This document shows, one piece after another, positions 27,191-35,435 of a stretch of 64,000 bases of DNA. The stretch is taken from the NCBI RefSeq assembly GCF_012569285.1, contig NZ_CP046198.1, positions 188,313 to 252,312 on the forward strand, in the 5' to 3' direction. The stretch is from Enterobacteriaceae endosymbiont of Donacia proxima (GTDB lineage Bacteria > Pseudomonadota > Gammaproteobacteria > Enterobacterales > Enterobacteriaceae). The notes under the pieces were generated by a model that worked only from the letters and a program-made list of their open reading frames with translations, was not told the DNA's origin and did no database searches. Position numbers and translations under genes: made by a program. Each line of letters opens with the position of its first letter. The first letter of the stretch is position 1.

Positions 27191-29860
27191 ATGTCAGATA
27201 AGTACTTGTTATATTATAATGACGTGGATCCAATTGAAACAAATGATTGGATACAATCAATAGATTCTGTTATAAAAGAAGAAGGAATTGAAAGAGCTAA
27301 ATTTTTAATAAAAACAATAATAACACATCTTAATAAAAAGAACATTATATTAGATAATAATAATCAAGATTATATTAATTCTTTTTCAAAAGAAGAAGAA
27401 TTAATGTATCCTGGAAATTTAATATTAGAAAAAAAGATTAGATCTTTTATTAGATGGAATGCAATAATGATTGTTTTACGGGCTTCTAAAAAAAAATTAG
27501 ATTTAGGTGGCCATATTGCATCTTATCAATCTTCTTCATATATTTATGAAGTTTGTTTTAATCATATTTTTAAAGCATCTAATGATAATGATCATGGAGA
27601 CATTATTTATTTTCAAGGACATATTTCTCCAGGAATTTATGCCAGATCTTTTTTAGAAGGAAGAATAAATGTTTATCATTTAGATAATTTTCGTCAAGAA
27701 ATATCTGGTAAAGGATTGTCCTCTTATCCACATCCTAAACTTATGCCTAATTTTTGGCAATTTCCTACTGTATCTATGGGACTTGGACCAATAGCTGCAA
27801 TTTATCAAGCTAAATTTCTTAAATATTTAGAAAATAGAGAATTATATAAAACTAAAAATAGAAAAATTTTTGCATTTTTAGGAGATGGTGAAATGGATGA
27901 ACCAGAATCAAAAGGAGTATTAAATATAGCTTCAAGAGAAAAATTAAATAATTTAATTTTTATTATAAATTGTAATTTACAAAGATTAGATGGTCCTGTA
28001 TATGGTAATGGTAAAATTATTAATGAATTAGAAAATATTTTTAAAGGAGCTGGATGGAAAGTTATAAAAGTTATATGGGGTAATAGTTGGGAAAATTTAT
28101 TAATTAAAGATAATACTGGTAAATTAATTGAATTAATTAATAATACTCCAGATGGAGATTTCCAAAATTTTAATTCTAAAAATGGATCTTATATCCGAAA
28201 AAATTTTTTTGGAAAATTTCCAGAAACATTAGATTTAGTTAAAAATCTTACTGATAAAGATATAGAAAAGTTAAAATATGGTGGTCATGATCCAAAAAAA
28301 ATCTATACAGCTTTTAAAAAAGCATATCTTATTTATGATAAACCAATAGTTATATTATTTCATACAATTAAAGGATTTGGTTTAGGAGAAATAGCTGAAA
28401 GCAAAAATATTGCTCATCAAATCAAAAATATTAATGTTAACGAAATAAAATATATACGTGATAATTTAAATATTCCTATAAGTGATAAAGATTTATATAA
28501 ATTACCTTATATTACTTTTAGTAAAAATTCACTAGAATATAATTATTTACATGATCAACGTAAAAAATTAGGTGGATATATACCATATAGAAGAATTAAT
28601 TTTACAGAAAAATTAATATTACCTAATTTAAATGATTTTAAAATTTTATTAAAAGAACAAATTAAAATATCTACAACAATTGTATTTTTACGTATATTAA
28701 ATATCTTATTAAGAAAAAAAAATATTAGTAATAGAATAGTTCCTATTGTAGCTGATGAAGCACGTACATTTGGTCTAGAAGGATTATTTAGACAAATAGG
28801 AATATATAATTCAAATGGATTACAATATACTCCACAAGATAAATCATTATTTACATATTATAAAGAAGATATAAAAGGACAAATAATACAAGAAGGGATA
28901 AATGAATCTGGTGCTTTTGCATCATGGTTAGCTGCTGCTACATCTTATTCAACTAATAATTTTCCTATGATACCATTTTATATTTATTATTCTATTTTCG
29001 GTTTTCAAAGAATTGGAGATTTTTGTTGGGCAGCTGGAGATCAACAAGCAAGAGGTTTTTTAATCGGAGCAACTTCTGGACGTACTACTTTAAATGGTGA
29101 AGGATTGCAACACGAAGACGGACATAGTCATATTTATTCTTTAACAATTCCTAATTGTATATCATATGATCCTACATATGCTTATGAATTAGCTGTTATT
29201 ATTAATAATGGTATACAAAGAATGTATGGAAAACAACAAGAAAATATTTATTATTATATTACTACTATGAACGAAACTTATGATATGCCATCTATGAATC
29301 CATTAAATGAATATGGTATTTGCAAGGGTATATATAAACTTACTACTATAAATAGTAGTAAAAATAAAATTACTGTTCAATTATTAGGTTCAGGAGCAAT
29401 ATTACGTAATATGCTTAAAGCAGCAAATATATTATTTCAAGAATATAATATTAATTCAGATATTTTTAGTGTTACTTCTTTTACTGAAGTTGCGAGAGAA
29501 GGACAAGACTGTGATCATTGGAATTTATTACATCCTTCTGAAAAAAATCGTATTCCATATATTACAAGTATAATGAAAAATTATCCTACAGTAGCTGCTA
29601 CAGATTACATAAAAAATTTTGCGGAACAAATTCGTAAATATATACCAACAAATCATTACCTAGTATTAGGTACAGATGGGTTTGGTCGTTCCGATAGTAG
29701 AAAAAATTTACGTGATTTTTTTGAAATTAATGAAATATATATAGTGTTAGCTATATTAAATATATTATTTGATTTAAAATTTATTAGTTTAAAATTAATT
29801 TTACATTTTATTAAAAAAAATAACATTAATATAAATAAACATAATCCAAGAAATTCCTAA
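27191..29860 (+). CDS. aceE: Pyruvate dehydrogenase E1
   Basis: AceE is the homodimeric ThDP-dependent E1 of pyruvate dehydrogenase, feeding acetyl-CoA. It has 889 aa (887 in E. coli) and is conserved end to end: NDVDPIETNDWIQ near the start, GLSSYPHPKLMPNFWQFPT, the ThDP motif GDGEMDEPES, EARTFGLEGLFRQIGIY, and GTDGFGRSDSR near the end. AAGGA precedes the ATG. It starts the aceE-aceF-lpd operon. The pdhR regulator normally upstream is absent; parE precedes it instead. Confidence 0.98.
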   Translation: MSDKYLLYYNDVDPIETNDWIQSIDSVIKEEGIERAKFLIKTIITHLNKKNIILDNNNQDYINSFSKEEELMYPGNLILEKKIRSFIRWNAIMIVLRASKKKLDLGGHIASYQSSSYIYEVCFNHIFKASNDNDHGDIIYFQGHISPGIYARSFLEGRINVYHLDNFRQEISGKGLSSYPHPKLMPNFWQFPTVSMGLGPIAAIYQAKFLKYLENRELYKTKNRKIFAFLGDGEMDEPESKGVLNIASREKLNNLIFIINCNLQRLDGPVYGNGKIINELENIFKGAGWKVIKVIWGNSWENLLIKDNTGKLIELINNTPDGDFQNFNSKNGSYIRKNFFGKFPETLDLVKNLTDKDIEKLKYGGHDPKKIYTAFKKAYLIYDKPIVILFHTIKGFGLGEIAESKNIAHQIKNINVNEIKYIRDNLNIPISDKDLYKLPYITFSKNSLEYNYLHDQRKKLGGYIPYRRINFTEKLILPNLNDFKILLKEQIKISTTIVFLRILNILLRKKNISNRIVPIVADEARTFGLEGLFRQIGIYNSNGLQYTPQDKSLFTYYKEDIKGQIIQEGINESGAFASWLAAATSYSTNNFPMIPFYIYYSIFGFQRIGDFCWAAGDQQARGFLIGATSGRTTLNGEGLQHEDGHSHIYSLTIPNCISYDPTYAYELAVIINNGIQRMYGKQQENIYYYITTMNETYDMPSMNPLNEYGICKGIYKLTTINSSKNKITVQLLGSGAILRNMLKAANILFQEYNINSDIFSVTSFTEVAREGQDCDHWNLLHPSEKNRIPYITSIMKNYPTVAATDYIKNFAEQIRKYIPTNHYLVLGTDGFGRSDSRKNLRDFFEINEIYIVLAILNILFDLKFISLKLILHFIKKNNININKHNPRNS

Positions 29861-29869
29861 AAGGTGAAT

Positions 29870-31342
29870 ATGTATACAAAAATAATACTTCCTGATACAG
29901 GAATTGAGAAAATGAAAGTAACTGATATTTTAGTTAAAGAAGGAGATTCTATTAAAAAAGAACAATCAATTATTACAGTAGAAAGTGATAAAACTTCTAT
30001 AGAAATACCTTCTAATTATGAAGGTATAATTAAAAAAATTTTAATTTCTATAGGTGATATAATTTATAAAGGAGATATTATTTTAGAATTATCAAATAAT
30101 CAAATTCCTAATATTATTAAAAATAATAAAGAAATATTAGATCAAAAAAAAATAAAATTAACAAAATTAATTATTCCTGATATTGGTACAAAAAAAATGA
30201 AAATTTTTGCTATTTTAGTAAAAAAAAATAGTTTTTTTAAAAAAAATCAGACTTTAATTATCATTAAAAATGATATAAATAAGTTTGAAATAGCTTCTAC
30301 ATGTTCAGGAGTTATTAATAAAATTAATGTTAAAATTAATGACTATATATATAAAAACGATATATTTATGTATATTAATCCTTCTTTAAAAGAAGAAAAA
30401 CAAAATATAATAAAAACATTTATTAAAAAGAAATTTTTTAAAAATATTATACAAACATATATACATACTTCTCCTATTATAAGAAAAATGATAAGAAAAT
30501 TTAATATTGATTTAAAAAAAATTAAACCAAGTGGATTAAAAAATAGAATTCTTAAAGAAGATATTTTAAAATATATTAAAAATCAAAATATAATAAAAAA
30601 TCATGATATTCAAAATCCTCTTTCTATTTATGAAAAATTTGGTGAATGTGAAAAAATTAATTTAAATAATATACAAAAGATTTCTAGTAAAAATTTATCT
30701 AATTATTGGAAAAATATTCCTCATGTTACACAACATATAGAAACTGATATTACTAATTTAGAAAAATTTAGAATCAAAAAAAATAAAGAATTTAATCAAA
30801 AACAAAAAAATGTTAAATTAACTTTATTAAGTTTTATAATTAAAATTTGTGCATGTGCATTAAAAAAATATCCTAATTTTAATTCTTCTTTATCACAAAA
30901 TAATGATACTTTAATAATAAAAAAATATTTTAATATTGGCATAGCAATTAATACAAAACAAGGTTTGTTAGTTCCAGTAATTTTTGATGTTTTAAATAAA
31001 AATATTCACGATTTATCTCAAATAATAATTAATCTTTCTTATAAAGCAAAAAATAATCAACTTCATCCAAATGATATGAAAGGAGGATGTTTTACAATAT
31101 CTAATCTTGGCCAATCTAAAGGAAATTTTTTTACACCTATAATTAATTCTCCAGAAGTAGCAATTTTAGGAATTTCACAAGCTAGTATAAAACCAATATG
31201 GAAAGAAAATAAATTTTTACCGAAACTTATGTTACCATTATCTTTATCATATGATCATCGTGTAATTAATGGAGTAGAAGGTATTAATTTTTTAAATTAT
31301 ATTTGTTATTTAATATCTGATATTAGAAATATATTAATGTAA
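29870..31342 (+). CDS. aceF: Dihydrolipoyl acetyltransferase (E2p), reduced lipoyl set
   Basis: AceF is the E2 core of pyruvate dehydrogenase. The frame is open from a GTG at 29864, but the ATG at 29870 has an AAGG site 5 bases upstream and matches the family start, giving 490 aa (630 in E. coli). Only two lipoyl-type domains remain of the E. coli three. The first (1-77) has lipoyl lysine K41 in ESDKTS. The second (98-170) has Ile136 where that lysine should be. An E3-binding domain (199-238) and the catalytic domain follow, with His463 and Asn467 in DHRVING. It is 9 bases after aceE. Confidence 0.95.
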   Translation: MYTKIILPDTGIEKMKVTDILVKEGDSIKKEQSIITVESDKTSIEIPSNYEGIIKKILISIGDIIYKGDIILELSNNQIPNIIKNNKEILDQKKIKLTKLIIPDIGTKKMKIFAILVKKNSFFKKNQTLIIIKNDINKFEIASTCSGVINKINVKINDYIYKNDIFMYINPSLKEEKQNIIKTFIKKKFFKNIIQTYIHTSPIIRKMIRKFNIDLKKIKPSGLKNRILKEDILKYIKNQNIIKNHDIQNPLSIYEKFGECEKINLNNIQKISSKNLSNYWKNIPHVTQHIETDITNLEKFRIKKNKEFNQKQKNVKLTLLSFIIKICACALKKYPNFNSSLSQNNDTLIIKKYFNIGIAINTKQGLLVPVIFDVLNKNIHDLSQIIINLSYKAKNNQLHPNDMKGGCFTISNLGQSKGNFFTPIINSPEVAILGISQASIKPIWKENKFLPKLMLPLSLSYDHRVINGVEGINFLNYICYLISDIRNILM

Positions 31343-31393
31343 TTTCTAAAAAAATATTATGTATAATAAAAATTATTAATAATAGAGATTAAT

Positions 31394-32818
31394 ATGAATA
31401 ATAAAATAAAAACTGAAGTAGTTGTAATTGGTGGAGGTCCTGCAGGATATGCTGCCGCTTTTCGTTGTAGTGATCTAGGATTAAAAACTATAATAGTAGA
31501 AAATTATAAACAATTAGGTGGAGTTTGTTTAAATGTAGGTTGTATTCCATCTAAAACATTATTAAACATAGCTAAAATTATAAAAGAACATAAATTTTTT
31601 TTTCAAAAAGGTATATTTAATAATAATATTAAAATAAATTTAAATAATATTATAAATTGGAAACAAGATGTAATTAATAAATTAAATAATGGATTAGATT
31701 TTTTAGCAAAAAAACGTAATATTAATATTATTAATGGTATGGGTTTTTTAGAAACAGAAAATTGTTTAAATGTTATTAATAATAATAATTTACAAATTTT
31801 ATTTAAAAATGCAATAATAGCAACTGGATCTCAACCAATAGTTTTACCACATCTTCCTTATAAGGATGAAAGAATTTGGGATTCTACAGATGCATTAAAT
31901 TTAAAAAAAATTCCTAAAAAAATGATGATTATAGGAAGTGGAATTATTGGTTTAGAAATGGCAACAATTTACCAATCTTTTGGTTCTGAAATAGATATAA
32001 TAGATATTTCAAATACTTTTTTACCAGAATTAGATAATGATATTATTGATATTTATAAAAAAGATATAAAAAATAAATTTAATTTTATATTAGGAACTGA
32101 AATAATATCAGTAGATACTAATCAAGATTTATTACAAGTACAAATGACTAGTGATAATCATAAATCTATTTATTCAAAACAATATGATATAATTCTTGTT
32201 TCAATTGGTAGAAAACCAAATTCTGATTTTATAAATAAAAAATTTAATAAGATTTTTATTAATGATTCTGGATTTATTAATGTAGATAATCAGATGAGAA
32301 CTAATATTTCTAATATATATGCAGTAGGAGATGTTGTTGGATATCCTATGTTAGCTCATAAAGGAATACATGAAGGACATTTAGCTGCAGAAGTAATTTC
32401 AGGGAAAAAACATTATTTTGTTCCTAAGGTAATCCCATTTATTGCTTATACTCATCCAGAAATAGCTTGGACAGGAATAACAGAAAAAAATGCAATAAAA
32501 AATAATTTAAATTATAAAAGTTCTATTTTTTCTTGGAAAGCATTAGGTAGAGCAGTATCTTCTAATGCAGAAAATGGTTTAACAAAATTAATTATAGAAA
32601 AAGATTCTAATAGGATTATAGGAGGGAGTATTGTTGGACATAATGCAGGAGAATTATTAGGAGAAATAAGTTTAGCAATTGAAATGGGATGCGATATAGA
32701 AGACATTTCATTAACTATACATGCACATCCTACCTTTTATGAATCTATTGGTATAGCAGCAGAAGTATATACAGAAACGGCAACAGATGTTATAAACATA
32801 AAAAATTTTAATAAATAA
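31394..32818 (+). CDS. lpd: Dihydrolipoamide dehydrogenase (E3)
   Basis: Lpd reoxidises the dihydrolipoyl groups of both AceF and SucB, passing electrons to NAD+. It has 474 aa, the E. coli length. The FAD motif GGGPAGYAAAFR is at the N-terminus, the redox disulfide is GGVCLNVGCIPSK (about 43-55), and the catalytic His lies in HAHPTFYES near the C-terminus. It is the third gene of aceEF-lpd, 51 bases after aceF. It must serve two complexes here, one of which (SucB) has a damaged E3-binding domain. Confidence 0.98.
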   Translation: MNNKIKTEVVVIGGGPAGYAAAFRCSDLGLKTIIVENYKQLGGVCLNVGCIPSKTLLNIAKIIKEHKFFFQKGIFNNNIKINLNNIINWKQDVINKLNNGLDFLAKKRNINIINGMGFLETENCLNVINNNNLQILFKNAIIATGSQPIVLPHLPYKDERIWDSTDALNLKKIPKKMMIIGSGIIGLEMATIYQSFGSEIDIIDISNTFLPELDNDIIDIYKKDIKNKFNFILGTEIISVDTNQDLLQVQMTSDNHKSIYSKQYDIILVSIGRKPNSDFINKKFNKIFINDSGFINVDNQMRTNISNIYAVGDVVGYPMLAHKGIHEGHLAAEVISGKKHYFVPKVIPFIAYTHPEIAWTGITEKNAIKNNLNYKSSIFSWKALGRAVSSNAENGLTKLIIEKDSNRIIGGSIVGHNAGELLGEISLAIEMGCDIEDISLTIHAHPTFYESIGIAAEVYTETATDVINIKNFNK

Positions 32819-32936
32819 AAAAATTTAATTTAAAATTAATATAAATTTTTTTAGTAAAAAATGATTAATATCAAATATTATTATTTTATTTATAATTATA
32901 ATATAATTAATTATATTAATTAAATATAAATATTAT

Positions 32937-34223
32937 ATGTATAATTCTAAAAAACAAAATTATATTTTAAATCAAATAAAAGTTCCATTTTTTAATAAAA
33001 AAAAATATTTTGTTATAGAATATATAAAATCTTTTAATAAAAAAGATGATATTTCATATGCTATAAATAACGCTATTAATGATTGTAATGGTAATGGGGG
33101 AGGGATTGTTATTATCCCAAATGGAGAATTTTATACAGGTCCAATAATTTTGAAAAGTAATGTAAATTTACATTTACAAAATGATACTATATTAAAATTT
33201 TATACTGACCCTAACAAATATTATAATGTATTTACTAGATGGGAAGGAACAGAATGTATTAATTATATTTCATTAATTTATGCTTATAATCAAAAAAATA
33301 TTGCAATAACAGGTAATGGTATATTAGATGGACAAGCAAATTTTTATAATTGGTGGTCTTGGAAAAATGATGTAAACGGTAATCACTTACAAAACAATGA
33401 TGTTAAAATGTTGAAAAATATGAATAAAAATAATATTCCTATTAAGAATAGGATTTTCGGTATTAATCATTTTCTTAGACCAAATTTTATTCAATTATAT
33501 TTATGTAAAAATATTCTTATTTCAGATATTCATATTATAAATTCTCCTATGTGGGAAATACATCCAGTATTAAGTCAAAATATTATTATTCAAAATATTA
33601 AAATTAATAGTTTAGGACCTAATAATGATGGATGTGATCCTGAATCTTGTAATAATGTTTTGATTAAAAATAATATTTTTTATACAGGAGATGATTGTAT
33701 AGCAATAAAATCAGGAACAAATAATGACGGAAGAAAAATAAATATTCCTTCTCAAAACATTATAATAAAAAAATGCCAAATGTATAATGGACATGGTGCT
33801 ATTACATTAGGCAGTGAATGTTCAGGTAAAATAAAAAATATTTTTATAGAAAATTGTAGTATTAATAATACAATTGAATCTTTTTTTAAAATTAAAAATA
33901 ATGCAGAACGAGGAGGTGTTATAAACAATATCTATATTAAAAATATAAATAGTAAATTTATTCAGAATTATTTTTTAAATATAAATTATTTATATGATGA
34001 AAAAGATAAAGGTAATTTTATACCTATTGTAAAAAATATTTTTATTTCTGATATAAATGTAGAACATTGTTTACAAATATTTAATATTAATACATTTAAA
34101 AAATCTATTGTGGATAATATTTTTTTAAAAAATTGTATTTTTAAAGGATTAAAAAAACCAGAAAAAATATTAATTTATAATAAATATAATATTAATATTA
34201 TTAATACAAAATTTATTTCTTAA
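32937..34223 (+). CDS. GH28 polygalacturonase (pectinase)
   Basis: This is a glycoside hydrolase family 28 enzyme of 428 aa, expected to hydrolyse polygalacturonan, the backbone of plant pectin. Family motifs are NND (229-231), GDD (251-253) and GHG (285-287), set in the right-handed beta-helix. The RxK motif reads KIK (318-320), a conservative Arg-to-Lys change. The layout resembles bacterial exo-acting members. The N-terminus (MYNSKKQNYIL) has no hydrophobic signal peptide, and the usual FGAxGDG opening is degraded. Its base composition matches its neighbours, so any acquisition is old. It lies between lpd and the convergent dapE. The substrate is inferred. Confidence 0.9.
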   Translation: MYNSKKQNYILNQIKVPFFNKKKYFVIEYIKSFNKKDDISYAINNAINDCNGNGGGIVIIPNGEFYTGPIILKSNVNLHLQNDTILKFYTDPNKYYNVFTRWEGTECINYISLIYAYNQKNIAITGNGILDGQANFYNWWSWKNDVNGNHLQNNDVKMLKNMNKNNIPIKNRIFGINHFLRPNFIQLYLCKNILISDIHIINSPMWEIHPVLSQNIIIQNIKINSLGPNNDGCDPESCNNVLIKNNIFYTGDDCIAIKSGTNNDGRKINIPSQNIIIKKCQMYNGHGAITLGSECSGKIKNIFIENCSINNTIESFFKIKNNAERGGVINNIYIKNINSKFIQNYFLNINYLYDEKDKGNFIPIVKNIFISDINVEHCLQIFNINTFKKSIVDNIFLKNCIFKGLKKPEKILIYNKYNINIINTKFIS

Positions 34224-34240
34224 ATAAAATTAATAATTTT

Positions 34241-35398
34241 TTAATTTAAAAAAATATTTTTTATGATTTGATAATATATTTTATATAAAATATATAAATC
34301 ATTAATATGTACATGTTCATTAATTTTATGAATAGTTGAGTTATTTAAACCTAATTCAATAATTTGTGCTCCTGTTTTTATAATGAAACGCCCATCAGAA
34401 GTACCTCCATTATTAATTAATGTCGGATTAAAATTATTAATAGAATAAATACTTTTTTTAACTATATTTATTAAATTTTTTTTTTCATTTTTATAATTAC
34501 TTAAGAAAGGTTTTCCAGATAATTCCCATTTTATTTTAAATTTTAAAATATATTTTTTAAGCATAAAATTTAATTTTTTTAATATATTTTTATGATCTAT
34601 TTCATTATTAAAACGGAAATTTATATAAATTATAATATTTCCTGGAATTATATTATGATTTTGTATATTAGAATGAATTTTTGTAATTTGCATGTTAGTT
34701 TCAGGTAAAAAACTATTATTTTTACCCCATTTTTTTAAAATCAATTCATTCAGTAATGGTATTACCATGTGAATAGGATTTTTAGCTAAATTATGATATG
34801 CTACATGTCCTTGTATACCTATAATTTCTAATTGGATATTTAAAGAACCTCTTCTTCCATTTTTAATATTATCTCCAATAATCTTATTACTTGTAGGTTC
34901 ACCTATAACACAAAAATCTATTTTTTCTTTATTTTCTAATAATTTTTGAATAATTCTTATAGTTCCATCTTTCGCATTACTTTCTTCATCTGAAGTAATA
35001 ATAAAAGCTAAACAACCATGATAATGAGGATAACTTAAAATAAATTTTTTAGCCGCAAAGATCATTGCAGCTAAAGCACCTTTCATATCACAAACTCCTC
35101 TACCATATAAAATATTATTATGTATAATAGGTTGGAAAGGATCAGATTTCCATTTTATTATATTTCCAGGTGGTACAACATCTGTATGACCTGCAAAAAC
35201 TAAAGTATTATATATACTTTTATATTTAAGATTATGGATAGCCCAAAAATTATTTGTATCATTAATATTAATTAAATTAATATTAAATTGTAATTTTTTA
35301 AGTATTTTAATCAAAATATTTTGACATCCAGCATCAAAAGGACTAATAGAAGGACATTTAACAAGTTTTTTAGTCAAATTAATTATTTTTTGTAACAT
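34241..35398 (-). CDS. dapE: Succinyl-diaminopimelate desuccinylase
   Basis: DapE removes succinate from N-succinyl-LL-diaminopimelate in lysine synthesis. It is a di-zinc M20 family enzyme of 385 aa (375 in E. coli). Metal and catalytic residues are visible in FAGHTDVVPPG, GRGVCDMKG, TSDEES, IGEPTS and the C-terminal His block STIHKINEHV. The pathway upstream uses succinyl-CoA (DapD), which links it to SucAB in this window. It is convergent with the pectinase gene, 17 bases apart. Confidence 0.97.
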   Translation of the reverse strand: MLQKIINLTKKLVKCPSISPFDAGCQNILIKILKKLQFNINLININDTNNFWAIHNLKYKSIYNTLVFAGHTDVVPPGNIIKWKSDPFQPIIHNNILYGRGVCDMKGALAAMIFAAKKFILSYPHYHGCLAFIITSDEESNAKDGTIRIIQKLLENKEKIDFCVIGEPTSNKIIGDNIKNGRRGSLNIQLEIIGIQGHVAYHNLAKNPIHMVIPLLNELILKKWGKNNSFLPETNMQITKIHSNIQNHNIIPGNIIIYINFRFNNEIDHKNILKKLNFMLKKYILKFKIKWELSGKPFLSNYKNEKKNLINIVKKSIYSINNFNPTLINNGGTSDGRFIIKTGAQIIELGLNNSTIHKINEHVHINDLYILYKIYYQIIKNIFLN

Positions 35399-35435
35399 AA
35401 AATTATACTTTTATTAAATAAAATAATTTTTTTTA

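Noticed and set aside
29864..31342. Asn467 in the AceF motif DHRVING as an inactivating change from Asp.
   Set aside because: Asn at this position is, as far as I recall, found in some functional E2p proteins, so it is not good evidence for loss of activity.
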